This document shows, piece by piece, positions 23,732-35,055 of a stretch of 64,000 bases of DNA. This stretch comes from Dichomitus squalens LYAD-421 SS1 (Eukaryota > Basidiomycota > Agaricomycetes > Polyporales > Polyporaceae), in contig NW_006766887.1 of the NCBI RefSeq assembly GCF_000275845.1, forward strand, positions 1,279,390 through 1,343,389, in the 5' to 3' direction. The first letter of the stretch is position 1. Each line of letters starts with the position of its first letter. The notes beneath the pieces are model-generated. The model did no database searches. It saw nothing but the letters and a program-made list of their open reading frames with translations, and was not told where the DNA came from. The position numbers and the translations under genes were made by a program.

Positions 23732-25575
23732 ATGACTACTAAGAGATTCCGAGTCGCAATCTGGTACGCTGCCCTATTTCCTACTTCCGCATGCGTCTCT
23801 CAGAGCCTTCCAGTGGAGGGGGCGTTGGTGGCTTGACTTGCGCCCTTGCACTCTCTCGTTACCATGACATTCAGGTAGATGTTTATGAGTCGGCAGCCGC
23901 ATTCACCGAGATCGGGGCTGGCATTGGACTGTGGCCTCGCTCGTGGAAAATATTGTGTGCCCTTGGTTTGGCCGATGACCTAACAAAGGTCGCGATGGTT
24001 CCACCTACAGAGCAACCGAGTACGTGGGGCAACCACTCCACTCCTGCTGTTTTATCTGACGACCGTCTAGGAGTTGCATTCACCTTGAGGAAAGGAGACC
24101 AGCCTGAGGGTGCCAGCTTCTATACACTCTCCACCCCAGGTCGGTTCCACTTTCATGTAGCCTATGCACCGAAAGCTCAGTTGTCTGCCACAAAGGAGGC
24201 CTGCTCGCATTCCACCGTCCCGACTTTCACGGAGTCATACTACGTCATCTATCATCGCAGTGCCGCACCCATACGGGCAAGCGTCTTGTCTCTTATAGCC
24301 ATACTTCCTCCCCCCAGCCCGCCACAAAACTTTATTTCCGAGACGGCACCACTGCAACCTGCGACGTGCTTATCGGAGCTGATGGAGTAAAATCAGCGGT
24401 ACGGAGTGCCCTGGCGAGGGAGCTTGCGTCAATCGTTAGGGCAGAGGGAAAGGTCGAGGAGGCTCAGAGGCTGCTGGCCGCTGGTGCTCCTAAGTGGAGC
24501 GGGACCGTTGCCTACCGTGCGCTCATTCCTGCTGAGATCCTCCGCCAGCGCGCCCCGCAGCATCAGGTATTAAATCGGCCAATGCTGGTGAGCGCTCTCT
24601 GACATGTGACTTCGATGGCCTAGACAGCTAAGTTGTTGGTCCATGTCCTCGCGTAGTACCTTGGGGAGAACTCGGTGAGCTTAGAAGCCCTCGAAGAACG
24701 ACTTGGATGCTGACGATGATGTAGGAGCTGACAGTATATCCGATAGCGCGCGGGACCTTCATCAACTTTGCCGCCTTTCGGTCCCGCTATGATCTGGAGG
24801 GCTCGTCGTTCGATAGGCCTTGGGTACAAGACGTTTCCCATGAAGAAGTGCTAGCAGACTTCGACGGATGGGAACCAGAGGTTCATGCTCTTGTTCAGGC
24901 ATGTCTTGTCTTGTCCTGGACCTCACTTATCGTTGACGATGCCATGCAAGTCATTACAAAAGGTCAACAGGTGGGCAATACACACGACCTCGCCCCTACC
25001 AACTTTCGTGTCCGGGAGGGTAGCCCTCTTGGGTGATGCGGTGCGTCGTAACCATCTGTGGTTCCGGCACAGACGTCTGACCTTCGTGCTGGCGGTGTCG
25101 CAGGCCCATGCCATGATGCCATATCAGGGCGCCGGCGCCGGTCAGTCAATAGAGGTACGTCATCGAACCCCAAATCGGTGCTAAATGCTGCGTTGTCTCA
25201 CACGACGCTGACGTTTATTGGGCACCTTGCGTGCAGGACGCCTACGTGCTCGCTACGCTCCTCGGCGACGCCCGAACAACGCTGGCGACTATCGACCGTG
25301 CGCTCTGTGCATACGATGCCGTCCGCAGACCCTTCGCTCAGCGGGTGCAAGAGGCTTCTCGCGAGAACGGCCTCTTGTACACCCTCAACTTCCCAGGACT
25401 CACCTTCGATCGTCCCGCCCGACGGTCGGATGACGAGGCCTCTGCCAAGCTGGACGAGATCAGTTCGCGTATAGTAACGAATTGGCAGTGGGCATGGAAT
25501 ACGACGATCGACGGAGACCTCAACCGGGCGCTGAGGATGTTAGACGGCCCGATGATCCGCAAGCGGTGGTCATGA
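23732..25575 (+). CDS. FAD-dependent monooxygenase, salicylate-hydroxylase type
   Basis: A flavoprotein hydroxylase of the class A aromatic monooxygenase family, which uses NAD(P)H and O2 to hydroxylate an aromatic or polyketide-type substrate. Eight exons keep phase (23732-23763, 23814-24139, 24181-24587, 24657-24674, 24725-24898, 24951-25040, 25104-25154, 25237-25575) and give 478 aa, normal for the family. Key signatures are the N-terminal Rossmann motif GGGVGG near residue 12, the DG motif (DVLIGADGVKSAVR), the YPIARGTFINF strand and the GD motif (GRVALLGDAAHAMMPYQGAG). The intron after 24898 has a GC donor (CAG/GCATGT), and exon 4 is only 18 nt. No signal peptide is seen, so it is probably cytosolic. 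The substrate cannot be read from sequence, and no biosynthetic cluster surrounds it. Confidence 0.92.
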
Positions 25576-27033
25576 CCTTGGGTCAAGGCTGGCTATTTGT
25601 CTGTGTGCTTTCGTTGAGCTGGGTGTATACTGTATGTCTTGGTTATTAGGTTTCGAATAGAGGTGGTGGGGTCAAAATGCAGGGACCGGCTCCAAGGCTA
25701 TGTACAGTGGTACGTAACCCCGTTATCCTGCCTCTGTATCTAGCAAAGACTAACAGCTGGGTAATGATCGCTGCATGACTATTAGGCACGTCATTAGAGG
25801 TTTAAGCTACCCAAGAAGTCTTCGGCGTAATAAACAGAGATTCAATCCTGTCGTCCACGCCGCCCTTTTCTGGAATGCCGTGAGCGGCGGCCAGCGGTCC
25901 TCGACGCTCGAGTTGTGGGACTCAGATTTGTGATGCACTCCAGCAGACGTAGCGGAAACAACAATGCGACAACAAGCGAGTGTCCTCGCGCCGCTAGCCG
26001 TATGTGCTAGCTGCATGCGATACAATGCCGTGGGCGGAGACCAGTAGACCAGTCGCCATCAACCTTGGTCACATCGCAGGTGATAACCCACCGAAGAGTA
26101 CCTTCCGCTCGTCATTCCGGTAAACGATATGTAGAGTATATCCTCCTCGAAAGGTGAGGTAATATTTCGAGGTTATCGCGCATGCCCGCGCGCATTTGTG
26201 CCTTCCATGCTTATGTCTGTATCTAATTGGATTACCGTCAGCCTGCTAACCTCCACTTTCCAGGGTGTTGTCTGTTCTCCTGGCAAACCGGATGTTGATT
26301 AGTCAGCTTGAATGCAGCTCGCTCTACAACACCGGGAGGTAGGCTGTTCTCAATTCACCTCCAGAAAGAACCTTCTAATCTCCCCGCCCAGACGCTGTGC
26401 CGTACGCCGCACGCCGCAGGTAACGACATGATTTCTATGGGTGCGTTGCCGTGCCACCGTCTTTTTCGACGTCCTTTGGAGATCAGAATCGGTACATGTG
26501 GTGCACCGACGTCGACTACTCAAAAGTGAAGCGGTTACTCTTCGGGCACAATAAGCAGTAGTCCGTCAGCTCTAAACCTCGTCAGATACCGCGATGTTGT
26601 CAGTCAGAGGCGTCAATCATGCCTATTGCTGCGTTTATGTTCTCTTGTCGGGCCATCAATGACTGGCTCCGTAGCCAGTCCCCCGCAAGGGAGGCGGCGA
26701 GACGTCGAAAGACGCCGATGTCAGATTTTAAAGTGGAGAGGGTGGATATGGGGAGACGAAGTCGGTGAGGTGTTTTCCTTCTTGTGTCTGGCTGGAGCCC
26801 ATGTCTTTTGCCACCGTTGAACTTGATTCTTTTGCTATCAAGTCGTGCCTCGTTGGTGTGGGTTACTCCCCATGACCCTCGTACATCACTATATCGTTAT
26901 CCATATCCACATGTACTAGACTCACTGCGGACGTTGTCGGTAACACGTACCTACGAGAATGCATTGCGAAACAGGTCTCGGTCATCCCGTCGCTGACAAT
27001 ATCGACCGCCGGCTCGGGCTCGGGTATGTACGC
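25576..27033. other. Intergenic, no gene seen
   Basis: About 1.46 kb between the convergent monooxygenase and first lipase gene. No frame is convincing. A small perfect hairpin (GACTGGCT / AGCCAGTC) lies at 26661-26680. The 3' UTRs of both neighbours must lie at the two ends. Confidence 0.5.
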
Positions 27034-28292
27034 CTAGCAGTGAATGGTCACTCCATCGTACGGACCTAGGTGCTGAGTAGCATTGAATCTAAATATGTTC
27101 ACAGCGCCGGTGCTGCACTGATCACTGAGGTTATCCTGGCCTATGTATTCCGCGATCAATGGATTGCGGGAATCTTCAAAGCGGTAATGAAGGATGAACT
27201 CACCTGGGCAAGAGACCCAAACATCGTCGTCGCTAATATGGTGTTCGCCGCCGACGTGGTGGTACAGGAACTCCATAGGAGGGAGAGCCGGGACGGGGTC
27301 TTCTTTGTTATTGACGCGGGTGATGTCCATGCGCAACGAGTCGACCCAATTGGCCCAAGCTTTATTGCCAACCTGGGGAAGTACTTGAGCTCTAGTCGCG
27401 TATCTTACAAGAGGATCCCCTTACCCGAGGCGATGCATATCCGATGTAACGAACGTACACGTCCGAAGGCAGATGAAGTGGCAAGGACACGGCATCCAAC
27501 AGGGCAATAGCGGCACCTGAACTGGAACGTAAGCGAGGACACAGGATTGCATTACTGTGAGTACAAACTCACCAAGAGAGTGTCCCACGACGGTGACATT
27601 CCTAGTAGGATGGAGAGACAGTGCCTCCTCCACAGCGGCTATTACTCCAGGGGCTGATCTACAGAACGGTGATGAGGACAGTGTGATGCGATGGTCAAGG
27701 GGGGGCATACCTGCTTTGTGTTCCGGCGAAACCCTCGTGGACACGAACGGATGGGTCGGCACCGGGAAAGAGTTTAGCATCTAATCGCACAAGGGAAGTA
27801 TCCATGTCGATGAGAGGAGGAGCGCTGCACCAAATTCAGGATTCATCACTGCTCGACCAAGTATAAGAACGTGACGTACATTTCCGTTACGTCCGTACCC
27901 TCGTGACCAACGATGACCACGTTGAGCGTGGGATCATAACCAACATACCCTGATAGGACGACGACTGTCAGCCTCAATCAACAGAATGCGATGGCCGCCT
28001 TGAGATACCTACAGAATTGAGTCTCGTTGCCGTCTCCTCCGGAATCCACTGGCACGAAGGTAGGGTTTGCATCGCAGTTTTTGCCGCAGTTCCAAGCCTT
28101 GGTGGACGAGGGATGGCAGTACGCAGTGCTCGCGTACCACGTATACGGCTTGAATGCGGCTATTTCTGCTGAAGGTAGGGGTGTAATGGCATCCTGGCGG
28201 ATTGTCAGGGTATGCGGGGCAGGGACGGCTCGCACGCCGATGGAGATGGCGGAAAGGGCAGCCAAGAAAGTGAACCAAGAGCTGCGAGCCAT
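27034..28292 (-). CDS. Secreted class 3 lipase (copy 1)
   Basis: An extracellular triacylglycerol lipase of the Thermomyces/Rhizomucor alpha/beta-hydrolase family (Lipase_3), hydrolysing ester bonds of lipids outside the cell. Seven exons keep phase: 28292-28013, 27949-27880, 27824-27711, 27658-27573, 27516-27425, 27372-27204, 27173-27034, giving 316 aa. A signal peptide (MARSSWFTFLAALSAISIG) is followed by the family entry motif FKPYTWYASTAYC, the strand YVGYDPTLNVVIVGHEGTD, the nucleophile elbow GHSLG (catalytic Ser), the Asp in NNKEDPVPALP, and a C-terminal His in TQHLGPYDG. The start is the ATG at 28292; a GTG five codons upstream is not used in fungi. Paired Cys residues near AYC/NCGKNC suggest disulfides. 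A paralogue lies at 31144-32506. Confidence 0.94.
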
Positions 28293-29927
28293 GCTGTTCG
28301 AGGTCACTGGCCACCGGTCTGACCACCTTGACTGGCCGGTCAGCCGCCGACAGTGAGGCTGGCTCCCGCTTGAGATAGGTCGATATCGACCCGAACAAGC
28401 AGCAATCAGGATGCAGACAGGCGTGGTCTGTGTAACGCGTCTCCATTCAACTGCCAGTCATTGGAAAATCCCTTCATTGACTCTTGCACTAGTAGACTCG
28501 AAACGTTGCCACCACTGTTCTCTGCGAAAAGTGTTCCCGTCGGACATGGAGTATGGGATGGGGAGAAGGGCATGCCCACTTGGAGAAAAATATCAGCGAA
28601 TAGCACTGGATATGCTATAACGACGACCTTCATGCTATGACGTCAACCGTACTTACATGAAGTTGTTGATGACGCTATAAGTTGTCGCCGGGCTTATCAG
28701 CATTCATCTACCCGTGTCGGAAAATTGTGACTACTGACCCGCTCGACCGTTGGAAGTCGGGACGTTCAGACCTAATGGTAAGTTTCGAAGTCTTAGTGAA
28801 ACTGCGACCGGTCAGACCTTCTCTGCTAACGCTGATGGCTGGTGAGCGTGCGAGTTGTGGCGCATCGGACTACATACAGTATGTGAGGCGCTCACCGCCA
28901 ATTGCCGAGGAATGCCTCAGGCGCTTAAGTATGGCGAGTGCATGTGTGATTACCCCCAATCCCTTGCCACTCGGAATCCATCGGCAGATGCACCCAGAGG
29001 AGATTAGTTTGAGCCGAAGCACGTGCTAAAGAGCGGACGGCAAGCGAGCACGTCGCGCGCGTTTCGCTTGAGGAGAGGGGCAGCGCGAGGAGTCTCGTTG
29101 CAGCGTGTTTCTACCGGGCAATAGTTATAGAGGTGATGTCAAGTCATAGCCATTTTCAATAGATCAAGCAGCATTCACTAACGTTCGCAGACAAATGGTA
29201 GCGGTTCCCGTTGGCACCATCAAAAATCAGTGGCTTCTGTCACACGGAGAGAGCAAGTATGCCTTTCGGACGGCCGGCCAACGCCTAAATGAAGTCCACT
29301 ATTCCGTGCATAGTCATGAATCTATGGCGTAGAACGCGCCGGGCGTCGAAATATGTAACGCCAGCGTGTCGAAGCGCATACATGCGCCTCTCACGTCAAC
29401 CAATCAATAGATACAAACGTTCATCGAGACCGCCGACGTTAACATAGCATCTTCCTCCGTCCCTCATACATCGCGAACTTGGGTCTGGACTACATTGGAC
29501 CCTTCGCCACAACGCGTCAGGGTGAGTGCAAAGTGTGAGTTTTGCGTGCTCTCCTCTCTCAAACCGGCTAACTTCTCAAGCCAGATACTCGGCCGTTCGT
29601 GTTCAGTGTCGGCGTCCGACTGAATACAATAGGAGCGTCACGGCCTACGCAGCTAAGCAAAACCTTGCAGCAGCGCGTACGTAAACCATGCGAATAACGA
29701 CAAGCAGGAGGATACCGTCGGCGTCCCCCTTCTTGCCAGACATGTCACGTTCATGCGTCGCGACGACGCCCACGTCATCCACATATTGGTTATCCTCAGC
29801 TCCGTCACACTGCAGGACTGCATCCGTAAGACGACTCCCTTGGACTCTTCCCACTGGAGTATCGACGCAACCGGACATCCGATCCTCACGTCCCAAACAC
29901 TTCCTAGGAGACGCCTTCGATGCCACG
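28293..29927. other. Region between lipase copy 1 and the MYND fragment
   Basis: The first few hundred bases must hold the promoter of lipase copy 1, though no TATA box stands out. Beyond that I see no gene. A short plus-strand frame near 29460-29520 (reading NLGLDYIGPFATT) ends at a plausible donor but has no partners. Confidence 0.4.
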
Positions 29928-30190
29928 ATGGCTACTCCCCAGTGCCATCCGTCGCCCTCCAGCGAGCGCGACGTGGGGGCGATCATTCCCGATGCCATCC
30001 TACTTGAGCAATGCCGTACGTGCCGGAAGAAGGACGGCGTGAACGGCATCAAGCTGCGGGCATGCACTCCGTGCGTTCAGGAGGAGCGCCCGCATAGGTG
30101 GCTACTGCAGCCCCGATTGTGAGACTGTGGATTGGAAGCTGAAGCACAAGGCGGAGCACAAGCATACAAGGGAATGGAAGCTCAACTTAG
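29928..30190 (+). pseudogene. MYND zinc-finger fragment, frameshifted
   Basis: From the ATG at 29928 a frame reads MATPQCHPSPSSERD and reaches the first half of a MYND finger: CRTCRKK at 30012 and LRACTPC ending at 30074. The second half (GYCSPDCETVDWKLKHK, with His/Cys partners) is intact at 30100-30150 but in another frame; 25 nt lie between the two halves, which is one base out of phase and too short for an intron. No downstream exon continues the protein and stops follow within 30 nt. MYND fingers bind proline-rich partners and are common in basidiomycete genes of unknown role. This looks like a broken or truncated copy. Confidence 0.6.
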
Positions 30191-31143
30191 ATCGGCTCGG
30201 ACCGTGCTGAGTTGGAACGCGGGACACCATTAGTGCGATTGGACGGGTTCCACGGACGTCAATGATGCTATGTTACGGTGAGTTTCTCTACGCACACTAT
30301 CATTTCAAGGCAATAGAGAGAGCAACGTAGCTCGGGTTTGTGCAGGAAGGTACGTGTCACCACAAAGATGCTCTTGATTATTAGTTCAAGGTACCCATCT
30401 CGCTTGCGAAGACACGAAGGGCTCGTTGTCCTAATCGCCGGTGGCGCGGACTGGGTGGCTTCTATCTCGCGCATGAATGGCATTGCCGCGTCACTTTTGC
30501 GTTGTACGTGGGCATCTGCGAATCGTTCGCTGTCTCAGTCTAGCAAAAAGGAGCCTCGCTGCTATCGGAGAGCGCAGAGTACTCGGTACGCGGATGATCT
30601 GCCCTTTTCCTAATATGATGACCAATGAACTACTCATTACATCGTGCCGTCAGATTCTTTCGTGGGGTTGAATAGTGAGCCTCTCTTGAGATTTCGCGAG
30701 GTAGGTTGCCAGTCTTAAAGGACGATAGAGGTTCTCACAACCATGCCCTTTTTCAACGTTGCCAGACATCTTGCCGATACCTATCGGATGAGTGGCTCGA
30801 CATGCTCCATGAGCTTGCATGGAACCCACTACACACGAGGCTGACATGCCATGGAAGCTTTCGAATATACAGCGGTGTATCCTTGACGTCGATAGCCACT
30901 TCAATGAGGCATCTTCATCCGATGACCGCGAAGTCCAGACTCAATCGGGTATCATTCATCCGACTCCCAAATTGATCCGATTCATTCCCAGCTGTACCCA
31001 TGTTGTGGTGTAAGCACCAGAACAAGCAATCCAATGTCATGACTGGATATTCTACCACAAGATCGTGTTATCCTCGTGCTCCAAGTGGAGCCTGAGCAAG
31101 TGACCCAACCTCGTGACAGCAATCGGCAACCCGTATATCGATC
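30191..31143. other. Region between the MYND fragment and lipase copy 2, no gene
   Basis: Nothing recognisable. A plus frame at 30819-31013 reads LSNIQRCILDVDSHFNEASS, which looks mildly coding, but it has no homologous motif and no exon partners. Confidence 0.4.
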
Positions 31144-32506
31144 CTACTCCGCAATGATGGGGATTGGTAGCCCCAAGATGCCCGTGGGTGCAGTTCCAGT
31201 TGCCCCGCCGGATGAGCATCCCATCGTCACGCCGTCGTATGGGCCGTCGTGGTCGAATTCGTTGTTGAAAATCAGATTTACAGAGCCGGTGCTACATTCA
31301 GTGCTCGGGTTGTCCTGACCTGTTTGCAGACCGGATTAGATTCTATTTCCGAAAATAGAAGCAGGGTTCTTTCGAAATGTACCAGGACAAGTGTTCCACA
31401 CTCCGTTGCTTTCGATGCGGACCTCGCCCTGTGGATGGTGGAAGCCGAGCAAGATGAGAGGCAAGATGGGCACAGGGTCGTCCTTGTTGTTGATGTGCGT
31501 GACCGTCAGGTTCTGTGCGTCTACGTAGTTCGCGAAGTCCTGATCGCCTACCTGCAAGGCAGCGAAGAAGCTTCAGAGACAGCCCTTGTGGATAGAAATA
31601 GAATCACGCAGTACGTACACGAGGTGTGCCATACCCAACGAAGCGCATCACTGTCCCATTCGGAAGGTGTAGTGGAAGGAACACAGCGTCTAGGAGGGCG
31701 ATCGCAGCACCTATCCAATAGAGTTATCGTTAGTACCCGGATGTATAGGCAGGACTCGACCGTCGTCACCGAGAGAATGTCCCGTGGTCGTGACCCTGGT
31801 GGCCCCGTACGTGTCCATCCCTTCTTGGACAGCCGCCAGTACCTGCGGCGCCGAACTTCGGTGCAGTAGTCAGATAAGCGGACCGTGTGCCGTGGATACC
31901 CTCGCAACACACCTTGCGTGGGTCGCAGCAAAGCCTGTGTGAACCTGGATGGGTAGTGTCATTCCTGGAAATAAGGACAAATCAAGAGGTCCCAGGAGCG
32001 TAAGGGCATCAGTCAAGGCCGGGACGCTGCCAACCAAGCTCAATCAGCGTAGGTTTCCTATTGCACACAACCATATGTTCTCACATCTTTGACACGTCGG
32101 TTCCCTGATGAGAGACAATGATCTCGTTCAAAGTAGGATCATAGCCCACGAACCCTGCCGTAACAAGGTGGCGATTGAGCGCGTCGGAACAGGGATGAAC
32201 ATGGTAAGAAGGATGCTTACAGAATTGGGTCACCACCCCATCTCCGCCAGAAGCGATGGGGATGAAGGAAGGGTTGGCCTGACAATTCGGCCCGCAGTTC
32301 CAGGCCAGAGTGTTTGCCGGTTCGCAGTACGCTGTACTTGCATAATTGGTATATGGCTTGAAGGACGAGACCTGTGTTCGCGCTAAAGGGGTGATGTTCT
32401 CCTGTCGACGTTGTGGCACTGGCAACGTCGACGTCGGAACGGCGAGCACGGAGGACAGCACGGCGAGGAGGATGACAGCGATGACGGGCTGGAAGGAAGA
32501 CCCCAT
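31144..32506 (-). CDS. Secreted class 3 lipase (copy 2)
   Basis: A second extracellular Lipase_3 family triacylglycerol lipase. Seven exons, 32506-32221, 32154-32085, 32026-31913, 31855-31770, 31710-31619, 31551-31383, 31319-31144, give 330 aa. Exons 2-6 have exactly the lengths of copy 1 (70, 114, 86, 92, 169 nt), so the two genes arose by duplication. A signal peptide (MGSSFQPVIAVILLAVLSSV) is followed by a dibasic QRRQ that may be a propeptide cleavage site. Family motifs are FKPYTNYASTAYC, FVGYDPTLNEIIVSHQGTD, GHSLG (catalytic Ser), NNKDDPVPILP (Asp) and FDHDGPYDG (His). It differs from copy 1 by a C-terminal Ser/Gly/Thr-rich tail ending in hydrophobic ILGLPIPIIAE. A TATAAAT box lies about 75 nt upstream. 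Confidence 0.94.
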
Positions 32507-32577
32507 AGTCGACGTGTCCTTCAGGTACCTGAGACCAAGGGAGGAGGCCTGGCCAGGGGCAGGGCCTCGGATCCCGG

Positions 32578-32584
32578 ATTTATA
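32578..32584 (-). promoter_or_regulatory. TATA box of lipase copy 2
   Basis: The minus strand reads TATAAAT about 75 nt upstream of the ATG at 32506, a position typical for strongly induced fungal secreted-enzyme genes. Copy 1 has no equivalent box, which hints at different expression of the two copies. Confidence 0.55.
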
Positions 32585-35055
32585 CGTCGGGACGAGAACC
32601 TCGGGGCATAGCGAGCCACAAAGGGCATTCCGGGAGGGAATGAGACACGACTATAGTAGAAGGCGGCAGCTCCGGCACGTCGGGGGCCTGAGAAATGTCG
32701 AAGAATCATAAAGAACGGAGGACCTGATTCACAGTGGGTCGCCGGTACACACATAGAAATACCTCATCGACATGCGTAAACTCCAGGAGGTGGACTGGGG
32801 CTAACTCCGACGGTACCCTCTCACTGGCAATTGAGTCCGGTTTCGAACAATTCAGCGTCTATGCAAATAGGACCAAGCAGATACCCTTCATCCGATAGTC
32901 AGATAGCAAGCCCTAAAGGCCTAATCCACGGGTATGTCTTTCCGCTTACCTTGGCAGCACAACGCGCATCACCCTGTTAGCTAGCAAATTTGGAAGGAGA
33001 GGATCTGAACAGTTCTTGGACACGATACACCGTCTGCTGCAGAGTAGAGCTCACGGTGGTAGCCAGCAACCCTCATGTTCTCGTCTTACAACGTACTCGG
33101 GAATCTGCCGCCAACGTGCAACTTGATCACTACGTTGCACTCAGTCAGCTGCATCCCTGTAGCATCTCGCATCCACTACGTACTCAACCAGAATTCTGGA
33201 AAGCGGTCATATCACATGGACTTCGGTGAGTGTTCAAATCTATGAATTACGAAGAGTGTAATGAATGTCATCGATGATAATGTCAACCTCTCGGCACTCT
33301 TCAAGTCGCAGAGACAGTCGTTGGGTCAGACTACTAGCTCAGTTCAGTGAACATCTTGTTACTCAGGATCTAGTCAGATATCATTGCTTGCCCTGAATCC
33401 CGCAATGACGTAGCATTAGAGACAGCTCCGGATTACAAGTTTACCGCCGAGGTAGCAGGCAGGGAGTCTCAGGTAGTGCATGCTGAGCTTCGTCGATGTT
33501 TCGGGGACTTACGAGAAGGCGTATCGAGAGCATCTGTGACATAGATGCAGATCAGAAGGGAAACAAGTCTGATATACTGACCTAGCACCCTCGGTGCGAG
33601 TTGTACAGAATTGGCCTATGGGGCAATGGTGATCCGAGGCCCAAATTTGCACTTAGCAGCCGGAGCGACAGGCTTTCTACGGTGCAGAGATGCTTCGCCG
33701 ACGCCGCTAGCTTAAACAGGGGCCTCAGCGCTTCGCATACCCTTGGACCCTTCGAGAATCCGGGAAACCCGGGTGCACAGGAGAGGTGGGTATTATACTA
33801 GTACAAGGGATCCATGCTACACGCCCTTCATTTTTAGTACCTCGGGTTTTCGAGCATCTATGGATTGGAGCGTCATGTTCGAGTTTCATGACCGCTCGAG
33901 GTTTCCCGTCTGTGTTTCGGGTTCTCGAGAGGCTGGTTCGCCGCTAATTGTGAGCCTCCGATTCTCCTCTCAGACACGTCAGGCTTATGAGAATGCTTGA
34001 TATTGATGCCGTTCTGTTGGGGCATATCTGGATACAAGTGTAGGGCCAGGGAGTGTACAAACGCCGAGGTAATACAAAAGTATGATTCCGCGGCGGGACC
34101 AGGAACTGCACTTCGCGGCTCCCGCCAGCATGACTTCGCACCGTGGTCGTCGGATTTGGCTACGAAGTCGCGTATTTGATAAGCTGCTACCAGGACCAGC
34201 CGACGTGCCATATACTTTTGACCTGGTCATTGGGTGTTTCTTTGCCTTCCTTATTGATGTACTACGGGTGGTTAGGCATAGAAGCTCCGCCGTCACTCTC
34301 ATCTTGGCCCCCTGGGGCCATGCGCATGGCACGGTGAACACACGTCCAGTGCCTGGTCCCTGATTCGGCTCCGCCCGCATTCTCAACTGCCATGAGGTCA
34401 AGGAGAGAAGTCCAAGTATAGTGCATCCGTTGAACGGTGAATATCTATTCTTGGTGGCATTCATTTGCGATTAGCGATAGGGCTCAGGGTGCTGCGGCTG
34501 GTGGTCTCCGGTTTACACGCCCCGACGCCCCTGACTGCTGCGAAGGAGGTGCGGAAAGCACCGGTCTGAGCTCTTGGCTGCATGAACCGTGATCTTCAGG
34601 GCTTCGTGTGAATGACGCAATGTATGACCCCTCCGGCGTTCCTCAACAAGCAGGCCCGGGGCGAACTTTAAGTAATCAGGTAATCAGACGGTCCAGGGTT
34701 GTTTGTACACATCTCGCCACGGGATGATCACAACCTGCGTCCACAAACGAATGGGTACTGCACAGGGCTGGGCTCAGCTGGGCGTGGGTCGCAGCAGACG
34801 AGAGCGCGCAAGCGTTGGTTCACTTGCAGAGCCACAGATAGCTATCCACAAGCTTCCGTATAAGCTGGTTTCAGTGCATGACCGCGTAGCAGCCAGGGCT
34901 GGCTTGAGATCTGGGAGCGAGGCTATTCAAGCGTTCAAGCAAATGACAAAAACAGTCCATGCATATGGAAGCAGATGTATCAGTGTCCAGCCCACATGCA
35001 AGCGAACAGACTCAGACCATCGACTACGACAATGGCCATTTGCACCACGACTGCC
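32585..35055. other. Gene-poor region downstream of the M28 protease gene
   Basis: No gene can be supported. Plus-strand frames at 32990-33229 (ending at a possible donor), 34082-34363 (with a hydrophobic alternative frame, GFGYEVAYLISCYQD) and 34703-35059 are open but carry no recognised motif. They could be fragments. Confidence 0.45.

Noticed and set aside
28292..28307. Upstream GTG start for lipase copy 1
   Set aside because: Fungal nuclear genes use ATG; the ATG at 28292 gives a proper signal peptide.
30075..30097. A 23-nt intron that would mend the MYND finger
   Set aside because: It has GT...AG ends but is far below the minimum intron size and does not restore the reading phase.
31249..31869. 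206-codon plus-strand frame
   Set aside because: Antisense shadow of lipase copy 2 exons, which show clear catalytic motifs on the minus strand.
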